This document shows, piece after piece, positions 18,556 through 28,540 of a stretch of DNA of 32,544 nt. The stretch is from Vibrio variabilis (GTDB taxonomy: Bacteria; Pseudomonadota; Gammaproteobacteria; Enterobacterales; Vibrionaceae), in NCBI RefSeq assembly GCF_003263785.1, contig NZ_JYJK01000093.1, positions 1-32,544 of the forward strand. The letters run 5' to 3'. Both the position numbers and the translations under genes were made by a program. Numbering within the stretch: the first letter of the stretch is position 1; each line of letters starts with the position of its first letter. Under the pieces are notes generated by a model that searched no databases, was not told the DNA's origin, and saw only the letters and a list, made by a program, of their open reading frames with translations.

Positions 18556-18607
18556 GTTTTTGTATGCAGTAGATTGATAGCACATATTAACCTATTGCTA
18601 CAGATGA

Positions 18608-18633
18608 AAAACGCGAGGCTTACCTCGCGTTTT
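18608..18633. terminator. Bidirectional terminator between convergent genes
   Basis: AAAACGCGAGG (18608-18618) and CCTCGCGTTTT (18623-18633) form an 11-bp stem with a CTTA loop. A T-rich tail follows on the plus strand and an A-rich start serves the minus strand. It separates the tail-anchored gene from the histidine kinase. Confidence 0.85.
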
Positions 18634-18635
18634 CT

Positions 18636-20649
18636 TTATGCACTCACCAACAGGTGATGGTCAGTTTTATTCGGTAGGTACAAAGTAAACTGACTGCCTT
18701 CCCCTTCCACTGACTGTACCTTTATCTCACCGCCGGTTTGACTCAAGATACTTTGCGAAACAGATAGACCAAGCCCAGTGCCGTCACGCTTTGTGGTAAA
18801 AAATGGGTCAAAAATACGCTTTAGATTACGCTTAGAGATACCGCACCCCTCATCAATGACGTGAATCAACGCGCCCACGCTCTCTTTGCCTTCAATCCAA
18901 TCTTCGGTAAGTACTGTTAAGCGCCCTTTGCCATTCATTGCGTGGATAGCGTTCATTTGTAAGTTGACCAATATTTGCAGCAGTTGATGACGATTCACCT
19001 CTACTGGCGTTTTGGCATGCAAATCCACCACAAACTCAACATCGCGCTTTTTCGAGCCAGTGCGGACTAAGGTGACGCTTTCATCTACGATTGGATTCAC
19101 GTGTTGCCAGGTGATTTCATCTTGAACGCCCCCTGACGACTGTATTGTAAAAGGCTTCTTGTGATATTTCTGATGCGGTCAATCTGCGCCAAAATAGCAT
19201 CGACTTCCTCTTCGACACGATCGATGTCGGAGCCAAGCTCAAACTTAATCAGCTCCACGTTACCTAGAATTACCGCCGTCGGGTTATTTATCTCATGCGC
19301 AATACCCGCGGTCAGTTCACCTAACGCTGCTAGTTTCTCATTGATAACGAGTTTATCCCGAGTTTGATTAAGAAGTTGAATGTGGAGTTCTAGCTGCTCA
19401 GTTTTCTCTTTGAGGCTAGCGGTGCGAGAATGAACCTTGGCCTCAAGTTCATGAGCCGCTTCTTGGATTTGTTCATTTCGATGTTGAAGCTGATTGAGCA
19501 TATTGTCGAACTGAGTGGCGAGCTGACTTAGTTCGTGCTTTGAGTTCAAGCCCAGCTCACCAATACGTTCCTCATCCTTGCCAAGCTGCACCATTTTGAC
19601 AACGCGATGAATTTGCTCAATCGGTCGGAAGAGATCTCTTGCCCCCGATACACAATGAACCCTGAAATCAGTAATAGCGACAAAATGATGGCGGTGACTT
19701 CGCCTAGGTTAGTGATATAGGTTTTAATCAAAGGCCAGACTAAGTACCCAGTGTAGGTGATGCCCACTGTATTACCATGCCAATCCACAATGGGGTTGTA
19801 ACCAGCGATATACCAAGAATCATAAACAAACGCTTTATCAATCCAAATCTCACCGCGCTCTAATACTGCCTCCCTAACCTGCTCAGACACGACCGTACCC
19901 AGCGCACGTCTTCCTTCGTAGGAGTCCTCCATAAATACGTTGGTCGCGATCCGCAGGTCATCAAGAAACAGCGTCACCGTGCCCTTGTAGCTATGACTAG
20001 AATAGATAGTGCTCTTTATCTCATCGACAAGCGCCAAATTATTGTTCATCAGCACGCCACCATCGAGGTAACCAAGTAACTTGCTATTGAAGTCATACAC
20101 GGCAGTCACTGTCCGACTCACAAGAGCGCGAGTTTCATTGATATGCTTAGCTTGATGCCATACTTCTGCATGGTCAGAGAGCATAGGATCAATGGCGGTG
20201 GCTTGCGTACGCGACAGCACATCGAAAAAGCTCTTTTGGGTCGCCATCTGCGCATAATCGGTTAGATTGCTGATTTGTTGCTTAGGTATCCAACGCAAGT
20301 AATCCAGGCTATAACGCTCACGTTGAGAACTGACCCAAGAATCAAATTCATCATGGGTTTGTAGATGGTCTAAACGGGTTCGAAACTCATAAGAGGAAGC
20401 AAACGCATCCAAATGGTCGTACTGTCGGGTTTGCAAGCTTTCAATCTTGTCTTCAACGATGTTAAGGCGCTCTCCCACATCGACCAATGCACTTTGCCAA
20501 GTGTAATGCACCGACCAATAAGCAGTGATGCCAAACAACGCAATCAAGGTCAAAAATATTGGCGCTGAAGTGAGAAACAATAAGCGATATCGCACCATCG
20601 AAGTAATACGATAACGCCACTTGCTGATAAAGCGATTTTCTCTATTCAT
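18636..20649 (-). CDS. Membrane sensor histidine kinase, partner of the NtrC-type regulator; two frameshifts as read
   Basis: The repaired length is 671 residues. TM1 lies at about 20-44 (RLLFLTSAPIFLTLIALFG). A large periplasmic sensor of about 265 residues, Cache-like by layout, includes RALGTVVSEQVREAVLERG and FVYDSWYIAGYNPI. TM2 lies at about 314-334. A coiled coil precedes the H-box GIAHEINNP with His452, then NLQMNAIHAM, DEGCGIS and GTGLGLSVSQ. Two breaks each have five Gs where six restore the frame (19642-19646 gives VYRGARDLFRPIEQIHRV; 19129-19133 gives SRQGGVQDEITWQHVNPIV). The start overlaps the regulator stop by 8 nt. The signal is unknown; it may be tungstate, molybdate or formate status. 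Confidence 0.87.
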
Positions 20650-22093
20650 CGAACCCGCTCTCGTCCCACTCTTTGTATTTACGCTCCAAAGTCTTACGGG
20701 CAACGCCAAGATCACGTGATGCTGCAGATTTATTACCGGAGTGGAAGTCCACCACTTGCTGAATATGGGACTTTTCAACGTCCTTTAATGACCAAGAATT
20801 TGGATAACCAAAATCGCCTTCAACGACTTCGCTGGTATTTGGCATCGTGGTGAGATCGTTAACCGACATAGTGATGGATGTATTCACCGTACCACCTTTC
20901 ATTTCATTGAAATGGTGAGCGGGCGGTTTATTAAGCAAAATGCAGCGCTCTAACATATTTTTAAGCTCTCGCACGTTGCCAGGCCAATCGTAGTCTTGCA
21001 TCGCATGCATATCCTCATGTGCCCATTTGGGCTCTACAACACCCAGCTCTCTCGACAATTGGCGAGTAAAAAATGGCACAAGATCGGATAGGTCGGCAAG
21101 ACGCTGTCTTAGTGCTGGCACATCTATCTTAAGTACATTCAATCGATAGAAAAGGTCTTCACGAAACTCGCCGCTGGCCACTTGCTCACGCAGATTTCGG
21201 TTAGTTGCAGCAACAACGCGAACATCAATACTGATCTCTTTCTCGGTACCAACGGGTCTAACAGTGCGCTGCTCTAGTACCCTCAATAATGATGCCTGCA
21301 TTGCTAATGGCATCTCTCCAATCTCATCAAGGAATAATGTCCCCCGCTTGCCACGCGAAACAGACCTTCTCGCTTTTCTTCGCGCCAGTAAAAGCGCCTG
21401 CGGCATGCCCGAAGAGCTCACTCTCCAATAGCTCCGGCGCTAAAGCACCGCAGTTCACCGCGACAAAAGGGCCTTGTCTTTGACTGGCACTATGAATACC
21501 TCTTGCCACCAACTCTTTACCGGTACCCGATTCCCCTCAATCAATACTGACGCACGTGATGGCGCATATTGGGTGATCAGTTGCTTCAATTGCTTGGTTT
21601 TCTCAGAGCTACCAATTAAGTCTTTGCTAACACGGCGGCTGATGTCATGGCTAAGCGCCAAGTTCATTCTTTCTGTCAAACGCTTGTCCATACAGCGTTT
21701 AACCGCCTGTAGCATTTGCTCCAAATTGAAAGGCTTTAAAATAAAATCGGATGCGCCAAGCTTTAACGCGCTGATTGCGACTTCCAAGTCCGCATAGCCC
21801 GTCATAAATATCACATCGGCTCTTCGTTCTTGATCGTTAAACGCTTCTTTCCATTCAATACCAGAGCGGCCAGGAAGATTGATATCAAGGATGATCAGAT
21901 CATAGTGATTCTGGATACGAAGGCTTTCTGCTTCTTCTACACTATTCGCTGTATCAACGTGGCCAAAGCCTTTACTGAGCGCCTTTTTAAGTACGGTTTG
22001 CATGCCAACTTCATCATCGACAACAAGCACCGAGAAAGCCAAATAAGGCGAAGATTGTTGGTTGGGGACATCAGAGGTTTGAAATAAAGTCAT
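20642..22093 (-). CDS. NtrC-family sigma-54-dependent response regulator; three frameshifts as read
   Basis: The repaired length is 484 residues. The receiver domain (about 20-140) has acidic Asp26 and Asp27, phospho-acceptor Asp70 ([10 protein letters not shown]) and Lys in ILKPFN. The AAA domain has Walker [15 protein letters not shown], the sigma-54 contact [15 protein letters not shown] and AATNRNLR. The C-terminal helix-turn-helix is in [22 protein letters not shown]. Missing bases lie at 21533-21536 (four Gs for five), between 21369 and 21374, and at 21341-21345 (five Gs for six). It is divergent from tupA, and operator sites that match those of the fdh promoter lie between the two genes. 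Confidence 0.88.
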
Positions 22094-22115
22094 AAAGCGT
22101 TGTTATTGTTCCTAT

Positions 22116-22134
22116 TTGAGACAGAGTGTACCAA
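22116..22134. promoter_or_regulatory. Operator-like site between regulator and tupA (site A)
   Basis: TTGAGACA-GAG-TGTACCAA matches the fdh site at 9154-9170 (TGAGACA-AAA-TGTACCT). It lies 23 bp before the regulator start codon, so it may also serve autoregulation. Confidence 0.58.
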
Positions 22135-22160
22135 TCTATTGCAAAACATCATGAGTAAAA

Positions 22161-22179
22161 GTGCGACATTTTGTCCCAG
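22161..22179. promoter_or_regulatory. Operator palindrome between regulator and tupA (site B)
   Basis: GTGCGACATTTTGTCCCAG has the same arms and TTT spacer as fdh site 1 (GTGAGACATTTTGTCTCAC). It is centred about 87 bp upstream of the tupA sigma-54 promoter. Confidence 0.7.
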
Positions 22180-22210
22180 CTCAAATTAATTGTAGTTTAC
22201 CCTATGAAAT

Positions 22211-22229
22211 TTTTAGCAAAATGTCGCAC
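22211..22229. promoter_or_regulatory. Operator site next to the tupA promoter (site C)
   Basis: The right arm TGTCGCAC is the exact complement of the left arm of site B. Sites B and C together form a 16-bp perfect inverted repeat (22158-22173 and 22217-22232). The site ends 27 bp before the -24 element. Confidence 0.6.
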
Positions 22230-22256
22230 TTTGCCTCTTTTTTCCTATGGAAATTG

Positions 22257-22273
22257 TGGCATTGTCTTTGCTT
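22257..22273 (+). promoter_or_regulatory. Sigma-54 promoter of the tup-mob operon
   Basis: TGGCATTGTCTTTGCTT has TGGCA at -24 and TTGC at -12 with canonical spacing. The predicted start is near 22283, about 38 nt before the first tupA ATG. Confidence 0.78.
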
Positions 22274-22320
22274 AAGGATAGAGCTCGTAAAGAGCACATG
22301 GTTTTACGATAAAAACAACA

Positions 22321-23190
22321 ATGGACAATACTATGACCACCTCTCTATCAATTGCCTCTCGTTTGAAGGCTCCTCAATTAATAGTGACTGCAGTATCGAT
22401 GGCAACACTGTCTGTTTCGGCTTATGCAGACAATGGCGAACAATCCCGAGTCCGCCTCGCTACCACCACGAGTACGTATCACTCAGGACTACTTGACTAC
22501 CTATTGCCGGAATTTACCCAAGAGACCGGTTACCAAGTGGATATCATCGCGGCGGGTACCGGAAAATCACTCAAAATGGGTGAAAATGGCGACGTGGATG
22601 TCGTCATGACCCACGCTCCCAAAGCAGAAGCGAGCTTTGTCGAATCTGGCTTTGGCATTGAACCTCGCAGCGTCATGTACAACGATTTTGTCATTGTGGG
22701 TCCAGAGAAAGATCCAGCAGACATTCACGACCAAAAAAGCATTGAAGAAGTCTTTGATCATATTGCCAAAACCAATTCGATTTTCATTTCACGCGGTGAT
22801 GATTCAGGCACACACAAGAAAGAGCTGCAGATTTGGAAGCAAACCAAGATTGAACCTGACTTTGGCGGCTATCGCTCTGTAGGCCAAGGAATGGGGCCAA
22901 CACTCAATATGGCGTCAGAAATGCAAGGCTACACCATGACCGACCGTGGCACCTGGCTTGCTTATCAAGCTAAACTTGATTTAACCGTCCTTTTCCAAGG
23001 TGATAAGCAATTGTTCAACCCTTACCAGGTCATCGTGGTCAACCCGGAGCGTTACCCTACTCTCAATACTAAAGGTGCTCGCGCACTCAGCGATTGGCTG
23101 GTATCAGAAAAGGGACAATCGATGATCAATAACTACCGCAAAATGGGCGAACAACTGTTTGTCGCTGATGCTGAGAAAAACAACAGTTAA
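22321..23190 (+). CDS. tupA: Tungstate-binding periplasmic protein TupA
   Basis: This is the periplasmic receptor of a tungstate ABC importer, 289 residues long. The signal peptide ends SVSAYA. The mature protein begins with the oxyanion-binding motif RLATTTSTYHSGLLDYLLP and has GTGKSLKMGENGDVDVVMTHAP, SRGDDSGTHKKEL and GYTMTDRGTWLAY, all typical of TupA/WtpA-type tungstate receptors rather than ModA. A second ATG at 22333 has a weak GGA site and could be the true start. It is the first gene of an operon behind a sigma-54 promoter, with tupB overlapping its stop. Confidence 0.9.
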   Translation: MDNTMTTSLSIASRLKAPQLIVTAVSMATLSVSAYADNGEQSRVRLATTTSTYHSGLLDYLLPEFTQETGYQVDIIAAGTGKSLKMGENGDVDVVMTHAPKAEASFVESGFGIEPRSVMYNDFVIVGPEKDPADIHDQKSIEEVFDHIAKTNSIFISRGDDSGTHKKELQIWKQTKIEPDFGGYRSVGQGMGPTLNMASEMQGYTMTDRGTWLAYQAKLDLTVLFQGDKQLFNPYQVIVVNPERYPTLNTKGARALSDWLVSEKGQSMINNYRKMGEQLFVADAEKNNS

Positions 23191-23887
23191 TGAGCATTAC
23201 CGAAACAACAATGGAGGCGCTAAGCTCCTATTTAGCCTAGACAGAGACCTGTGGCGCATTGTGGCTGTCTCGTTCAGTGTATCCATCTCTGCGGTCTCTC
23301 TAGTCGTGCTGCCAGCGATTATCGCCTCTTACTTTTTGGCTTACACCAATTTTCCGGGTAAGTGGTTTTTGTTATCTCTTGTTAATACCATGCAAGCCAT
23401 CCCAACGGTGGTGATCGGTCTGCTGTTATATATGCTGCTATCTCGTTCAGGACCACTGGGTGATTGGGAAATGCTGTTTACGCAGCGAGCCATGATCGTT
23501 GGACAGATCTTAATTTGTTTCCCTGTGTTGGTCTCTATGATGCACGGCGCGCTGCAAAGTACCGACAAACGTGCACTTGAAACCTCCGTCACGCTGGGCG
23601 TATCACGTACTCGCACCCTCATGACCTTGATTTGGGAGTCGCGTTTTCCACTGATGGCAGCGGTCGTTGCCGGATTTTCACGCATTGTGACCGAAGTGGG
23701 CTGCTCAATGATGGTAGGCGGTAATATTATGGGACTCACAAGAAACATCCCTACGGCTATCGCGATGGAAAGTCATAAAGGCGCATTTGCTCAAGGTGTC
23801 GCTCTTGGCATCGTCCTCCTCGTGTTGGCTCTAGTACTCAACTTCCTACTGTCTTCGATGCGAGGTAAAGGCGTACTTCGAACCTAG
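23190..23887 (+). CDS. tupB: Tungstate ABC transporter permease TupB; one frameshift as read
   Basis: This inner-membrane permease has about five to six helices and the conserved loop ETSVTLGVSRTRTLMTLIWESRFPLMAAVVAGFSRIVTEVGCSMMVGGN. The natural start is the ATG that overlaps the tupA stop (TAATG): MSITETTMEAL. One base is missing near 23225: GCG-CTA-AGC-xTC-CTA is expected, giving MEALSLLFSLDRDLWRIV, which joins the long open frame. The repaired length is 232 residues, normal for the family. Without repair the only start for the long frame is an unlikely TTG at 23159 inside tupA. Confidence 0.88.
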
Positions 23888-23988
23888 ACAGTTTATACCT
23901 AGACAAGCCTGAGTTTGCCTCTCAGGAAAAACGTCAGTTTTTGACACTCAAACTATAATTAATCCAAGACACTGCTTAAGGGATAACA

Positions 23989-24711
23989 ATGACAATACAA
24001 CTAAAAGCAAAGCAGGTTTCGATGCGGTTTAAAGATCGTGTTCTTTTTCATATTCCCAGCCTCACGATTGGTCCTAATGAAGCGGTGTACCTAAAAGGTG
24101 ACAACGGCGTTGGTAAAACAACACTACTTAAAATTTTAGCAGGGCTTCTCAAGCCCACTTCTGGCAAGATTGAGCCTCGTAGTCATTCTATTGTTTCACG
24201 GCTATTCAGTGGTTCAGGCCGTAAAGACGTCATCTATCTTCATCAATCACCTTACTTGTTTGATGGCACTGTCTATCAAAATGTTGTCTATGGTATCAAA
24301 CACAAACGCATCGATATTCACGATAAGCGCGCCGCAGTCATTTCCGCGCTGCGACTTGTTGGTTTAGAGACGCTAGCGGATGAGCATGTATCAGTATTGT
24401 CTGGCGGCGAAAAACAGCGAGTTGCGATGGCAAGGGCGTGGGTATTAAAACCGTCTATATTGTTGATGGATGAACCTAGCGCCTCTCTCGATCAAGAGTC
24501 CATTGAGCGCTTAGTTTTTATGGCGCAAGACCTATTAGAACACGGTTCAAGCATCGTGGTGACCAGCCATCAGACCAACGCCCTTACGCGCTTGTGTCGA
24601 AAACAATGGTGGATTAAAGACTGCACCTTGATAGAATCACCGCTGCTTCAGATCATCGATAAAAAACAGAAAGATAAAGAGAGTATTTATGTTGCATCCA
24701 ACTCAGACTAG
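23989..24711 (+). CDS. tupC: Tungstate ABC transporter ATPase TupC
   Basis: This is the cytoplasmic ATPase of the tungstate importer, 240 residues long. Walker A is [13 protein letters not shown], the signature is [14 protein letters not shown], Walker B is [12 protein letters not shown] and the switch is VTSHQ. AAGGGA precedes the ATG with good spacing. A gap of about 100 bp after tupB shows no terminator, so it is probably the same transcript. Its 3' end overlaps mobA by 23 nt. Confidence 0.9.
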   Translation: MTIQLKAKQVSMRFKDRVLFHIPSLTIGPNEAVYLKGDNGVGKTTLLKILAGLLKPTSGKIEPRSHSIVSRLFSGSGRKDVIYLHQSPYLFDGTVYQNVVYGIKHKRIDIHDKRAAVISALRLVGLETLADEHVSVLSGGEKQRVAMARAWVLKPSILLMDEPSASLDQESIERLVFMAQDLLEHGSSIVVTSHQTNALTRLCRKQWWIKDCTLIESPLLQIIDKKQKDKESIYVASNSD

Positions 24712-25282
24712 TTGGGTTATTCTTGCTGGTGGACAAGCTTCTCGCATGGGAGGCAATGACAAAGGGTTAATTGAGTTCAACGGCAGGCCACTTATTGAAC
24801 ATGTGATTGAACGCCTTAGCGCGCAAACCGATGACATCACTATTAATGCCAACCGAAACCAAGAGCGTTATCAACAATACGCACCGGTTATCAGCGACTC
24901 GTATCCTGATTATCCCGGACCTTTGGGTGGCATACATGCCGGACTGAAAGATTCAAATTCAGATTGGGTTGGTTTTGTACCTTGTGACAGTCCATTTATT
25001 GATGCTGCGGTCGTCGAGCGATTCTGCCAATCCGTGACTGAGCAATCCGACATCCTAGTGGCTCACGACGGAGATTTTCATCAACCCGTATTCACTATGT
25101 TTCATAAGCGAGTGCTTCCAAAACTAGAAGCCTTTTTGGAACGTGGCGATCGCAAAATTATCTTGCTCTATAAAGAGTGCCACACCGACTATGTCGACTT
25201 CTCAGACAGTCCCGAGTGTTTTGTGAACCTCAATACGCCAGAAGAATTGGCGAAACTTGCGACATCAAACGATCATCATTAA
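24689..25282 (+). CDS. mobA: Molybdenum cofactor guanylyltransferase MobA
   Basis: MobA adds GMP to the pterin of the molybdenum or tungsten cofactor to make the MGD form used by FdhA. It has 197 residues. The nucleotide-binding start is [31 protein letters not shown], with [11 protein letters not shown] and [10 protein letters not shown] (Mg2+-binding Asp) following. The C-terminal [13 protein letters not shown] is typical. It overlaps tupC, which suggests coupled translation and fits joint control of metal uptake and cofactor synthesis. Confidence 0.93.
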   Translation: MLHPTQTSWVILAGGQASRMGGNDKGLIEFNGRPLIEHVIERLSAQTDDITINANRNQERYQQYAPVISDSYPDYPGPLGGIHAGLKDSNSDWVGFVPCDSPFIDAAVVERFCQSVTEQSDILVAHDGDFHQPVFTMFHKRVLPKLEAFLERGDRKIILLYKECHTDYVDFSDSPECFVNLNTPEELAKLATSNDHH

Positions 25283-25292
25283 AGAGCGCACT

Positions 25293-27068
25293 ATGACCAT
25301 TAAGTCTATCAACAATGTTCCCCTTCTCGGTTTTGCAGCCTACAGTGGTACCGGTAAAACCACGTTACTTGAAGCCTTGTTGCCAAAGCTAACAGAAACT
25401 GGCCTGCGCATCGGTGTATTAAAACACGCTCACCACAATTTTGATGTCGATAAGCCGGGTAAAGACAGTTACCGCTTAAGAAAAGCGGGGGCGAGCCAGA
25501 TGCTGATTTCATCTCGCTACCGTCACGCACTTATGACTGAAACACCGGACTCTGAAGCGGATTTTGAACACTTACTATCGCGATTTGACCATCAAGCACT
25601 CGATCTTATTTTGGTCGAAGGCTGTAAAAATATCGCTTTTCCAAAGATTGAGCTCAACCGCCATGTAGTCGGAAAACCTTGGCTACATCCAAGTGATGAC
25701 AACATCATCGCAATAGCGTCTGATAGTGAGCTTGATGTTGCAATCCCAACCATGAGCATCAATGATCTCGATGCCATCAAACAGTTCATCTTAGATTATG
25801 CAAAATCTCGCAATGCAAGTTCACCGGCCGCGGCCTGTTGCGACACACTCTCTCCTGCATTTTTATCAGTCGTGCAAGGACAGCAAAAGATATTAGAAGC
25901 GATTTCTCCTATTAATGCGACAGAGACTATCGCACTGGAACGCGCCTACGGACGCGCACTGGCCGAAGATATCAGCTCGCCAATCAATGTTCCGGCTTAC
26001 ACCAATTCGGCAATGGATGGTTACGCTATTCGTGGAGAAGACATTGGTCATGACCAATTTGACGTAGTCGCAAGTATTATGGCTGGGCACGGTTACGACA
26101 AAACTCTGACAAAAGGCCAAGCCGCCCAAATAATGACAGGTGCACCGATGCCTGACGGCGCAGATACCGTGGTCATGCGTGAACAAGCGATCGTAGATGG
26201 TGAGCGTGTTGGTTTCGCTAATGCCTCGATTAAACAGGGACAAAATGTCCGTCAGGCTGGAGAAGATTTGGCGATAGGTCAAGCTGTGTTCACCTCAGGG
26301 ACATTACTGCAAGCACCAGAGATGGGTATGATTGCCTCTTTAGGTATGAATACCGTCAGCGTAAAACGTGCACTGCGCGTTGCCGTATTCTCGACCGGTG
26401 ATGAAGTACAAGCGCCAGGTACACCGCTTAATGCTAACTCCATTTACGACTCAAACCGATATACCATTATGGCCATGCTTCAAAAGCTTGGTTGTGAGAT
26501 CGTTGACCTGGGTATTCTAGAAGATAACGAAGCCGTTATGGAGAATGCTATTGTTGAGGCAAGCAAGAGTGCGGATCTCATTATTACCTCCGGCGGCGTC
26601 TCGGTGGGTGATGCCGACTTCATCAAAAATGTTCTAGAGAAACGTGGCAGTGTCGATTTCTGGCGTATTAATATGCGACCAGGTCGCCCGCTTGCATTTG
26701 GTGATATCAGTGATGTGCCATTTTTTGGTCTTCCAGGCAATCCTGTTGCCGTCATGGTGTCGTTTATTAACTTTGTGGAGCCTGCCATTAAGAAAATGCA
26801 GGGAGTATCGGAGTTTGAACCACTCAAGGTATCAGCAGTCGCGACAGAATCGCTGCGTTCTCGTCAGGGGCGCACAGAGTTCAGCCGTGGGGTCTACGAA
26901 ATCGATAACATTACTGGGCAATTAAGTGTTAAAACAACGGGCAAACAAGGCTCTGGTATTCTTCGTTCAATGAGTGAAGCAAACTGTCTGATTGAAATAG
27001 CTCCGCATATCGATACAGTAAAACCCGGTGAAAGCGTGACAATCATCCCGCTTCAAGGCAGAATCTAG
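25293..27068 (+). CDS. mobB-moeA: MobB-MoeA fusion for cofactor synthesis
   Basis: This two-domain protein has 591 residues. Residues 1-175 are MobB, a GTP-binding helper of MobA, with P-loop AYSGTGKTTLLEAL and VLKHAHHNFDVDKPGKDS. Residues from about 188 are MoeA, the metal insertase, with PAYTNSAMDGYAI, IMTGAPMPDGADTVV, FSTGDEVQAPG, ITSGGVSVGDADFIK and FGLPGNPVAVMVSF. The ATG at 25293 is preferred over 25257 because the latter lies inside mobA and adds 12 unconserved residues. It follows mobA after 10 nt. The fusion would put GTP-dependent cofactor handling and metal insertion on one chain. Confidence 0.93.
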   Translation: MTIKSINNVPLLGFAAYSGTGKTTLLEALLPKLTETGLRIGVLKHAHHNFDVDKPGKDSYRLRKAGASQMLISSRYRHALMTETPDSEADFEHLLSRFDHQALDLILVEGCKNIAFPKIELNRHVVGKPWLHPSDDNIIAIASDSELDVAIPTMSINDLDAIKQFILDYAKSRNASSPAAACCDTLSPAFLSVVQGQQKILEAISPINATETIALERAYGRALAEDISSPINVPAYTNSAMDGYAIRGEDIGHDQFDVVASIMAGHGYDKTLTKGQAAQIMTGAPMPDGADTVVMREQAIVDGERVGFANASIKQGQNVRQAGEDLAIGQAVFTSGTLLQAPEMGMIASLGMNTVSVKRALRVAVFSTGDEVQAPGTPLNANSIYDSNRYTIMAMLQKLGCEIVDLGILEDNEAVMENAIVEASKSADLIITSGGVSVGDADFIKNVLEKRGSVDFWRINMRPGRPLAFGDISDVPFFGLPGNPVAVMVSFINFVEPAIKKMQGVSEFEPLKVSAVATESLRSRQGRTEFSRGVYEIDNITGQLSVKTTGKQGSGILRSMSEANCLIEIAPHIDTVKPGESVTIIPLQGRI

Positions 27069-27108
27069 CGCTCAGATTTGTCAGGCATCAAATACAATAG
27101 GTAATACC

Positions 27109-27375
27109 ATGGCTCGTACCATCATCTACGAATACAAAAACGAAGAGAAAACACTCACGTTTTCTTATCAACAGCACCGTAATATCCATGAGGCGGTAGC
27201 AGAAGCAGAAGGGATCGACCTGACAGAGTTCCTGAAAATGGAACAGCAAATCGAAGCCATTTCTGATACCAAAGCGGTTCGTAACTATCGCGATAATCAC
27301 TTTAAAAAACTTGGTTTTGGTAAGATCACGCTCAAGCCGAAAGAGAATTTTGGTGTTGGCAAAAAGCCAATGTAA
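27109..27375 (+). CDS. DUF2960-like small protein
   Basis: This 88-residue basic soluble protein contains NIHEAVAEAEGIDLTEFLKMEQQIEAISDTKAVRNYRDNHFKKLGFGKI. It resembles DUF2960 proteins of Vibrio and Shewanella in size and in the VRNYRD stretch, though I cannot confirm this. The function is unknown. It has its own AGGTAA site and is followed by a strong terminator, so it may be read from the mob transcript or alone. Confidence 0.72.
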   Translation: MARTIIYEYKNEEKTLTFSYQQHRNIHEAVAEAEGIDLTEFLKMEQQIEAISDTKAVRNYRDNHFKKLGFGKITLKPKENFGVGKKPM

Positions 27376-27408
27376 ACGCCTTATAGGCTCTCTAATCAAA
27401 CATCCCCA

Positions 27409-27436
27409 AACACCGAGCTTTCGCTCGGTGTTTTTT
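27409..27436 (+). terminator. Rho-independent terminator after the DUF2960-like gene
   Basis: AACACCGAGC (27409-27418) pairs with GCTCGGTGTT (27423-27432) around a TTTC loop and is followed by six Ts starting at 27431. Confidence 0.92.
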
Positions 27437-27523
27437 CACTCGTCATAAATCCTTCACGACACTCTCAGTTTCGCCGCGCTAAACTCATACTAACGTCCTG
27501 AAATGCGTGGTATTTAACAAGTC

Positions 27524-28540
27524 ATGTTTGCTGCAACGCCAAGAGAGCTAGGTCATATCCAAGAGTATGCCGAGCGCTACTCTGAACTATCACTCTCAAC
27601 TCTAACACATATAGAGCATCAAGGTTTTGAGATGCCAGTACAGCAGCTCTCTTTTGGCTCTAGTCATCCCACTGCACCCTGTTTGATCCTTACAGGATCG
27701 ATTCATGGCGTAGAGCGCATCGGTAGCCAAATCATCTTGGCGTTTATTAGGAGCCTGCTAAAACGTCGCCAATGGGACAGCCAATTGAATGAGACACTTA
27801 ATAAAATCCGTATCCTTACCGTGCCCGTAGTGAACCCCTGGGGCGTCGCCCTAAAAACGCGCTCCAATCATCGTGGGGTGGACTTAATGCGCAATGCGCC
27901 TATCAACGCCAGTAACCCTCGCTACCAACTGTATGCAGGTCAAAGCATTAGCCCAAAACTACCTTGGTATCGAGGGAACAGTTCCAAAATGGAACAAGAG
28001 CTAGTCGCCCTTTCAAACAGCATTCTAAAGACCACACAATCCGCGTCATCAACTATCGTGCTCGATTTACATAGTGGCTTTGGTACTCGAGATCGATTGT
28101 GGTTTCCATTTGCCCACCACAACCGTCCGCCAGAAACACTGCATCAGTTCTACTTAATTTACTCACAGTTTCGCAAAAGCTTCCCGCATTACGAACTGTA
28201 TCAGTTTGAACCTCAATGGCACCAATACACGACACATGGTGATTTTTGGGACTGGATGTACCTGCGCCACTATCAACAAGCGACCTCTCCGTTCGTCCCA
28301 CTCACATTAGAACTGGGGTCTTGGCTCTGGGTTAAAAAGAACCCAATGCAATTGCTGAGCTTTAGCCAATTATTTCATCCCACTAAGCCACACCGAATTA
28401 AACGCGTACAAAGAAGACACAGCACACTTCTAAGCTATTTAATGCAAGTTTTGTATAATGAGTTGTTAACACAGGTAAGTGACAATGACCGGCTGATGCT
28501 GACGAATAAGGCAAAAAAATTATGGTACCCATCGTCTTAG
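27524..28540 (+). CDS. M14-type zinc carboxypeptidase-like protein
   Basis: This 338-residue protein has the M14 zinc site GSIHGVERIGSQ (His61 and Glu64), VVNPWGVALKTRSNHRGVDLMRN, the third ligand region VLDLHSGFGTRDRLWFPFA and a late TLELGSW with the likely catalytic Glu. The likely role is metallopeptidase or amidase activity on an unknown substrate (DUF2817-like group). No signal peptide is visible, so it is cytoplasmic. Its stop overlaps the start of the next gene by 19 nt, so the two are probably coupled. Confidence 0.78.
   Translation: MFAATPRELGHIQEYAERYSELSLSTLTHIEHQGFEMPVQQLSFGSSHPTAPCLILTGSIHGVERIGSQIILAFIRSLLKRRQWDSQLNETLNKIRILTVPVVNPWGVALKTRSNHRGVDLMRNAPINASNPRYQLYAGQSISPKLPWYRGNSSKMEQELVALSNSILKTTQSASSTIVLDLHSGFGTRDRLWFPFAHHNRPPETLHQFYLIYSQFRKSFPHYELYQFEPQWHQYTTHGDFWDWMYLRHYQQATSPFVPLTLELGSWLWVKKNPMQLLSFSQLFHPTKPHRIKRVQRRHSTLLSYLMQVLYNELLTQVSDNDRLMLTNKAKKLWYPSS

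Noticed and set aside
23159..23190. TTG start for tupB inside tupA
   Set aside because: The ATG overlapping the tupA stop fits the family N-terminus once one missing base is restored.
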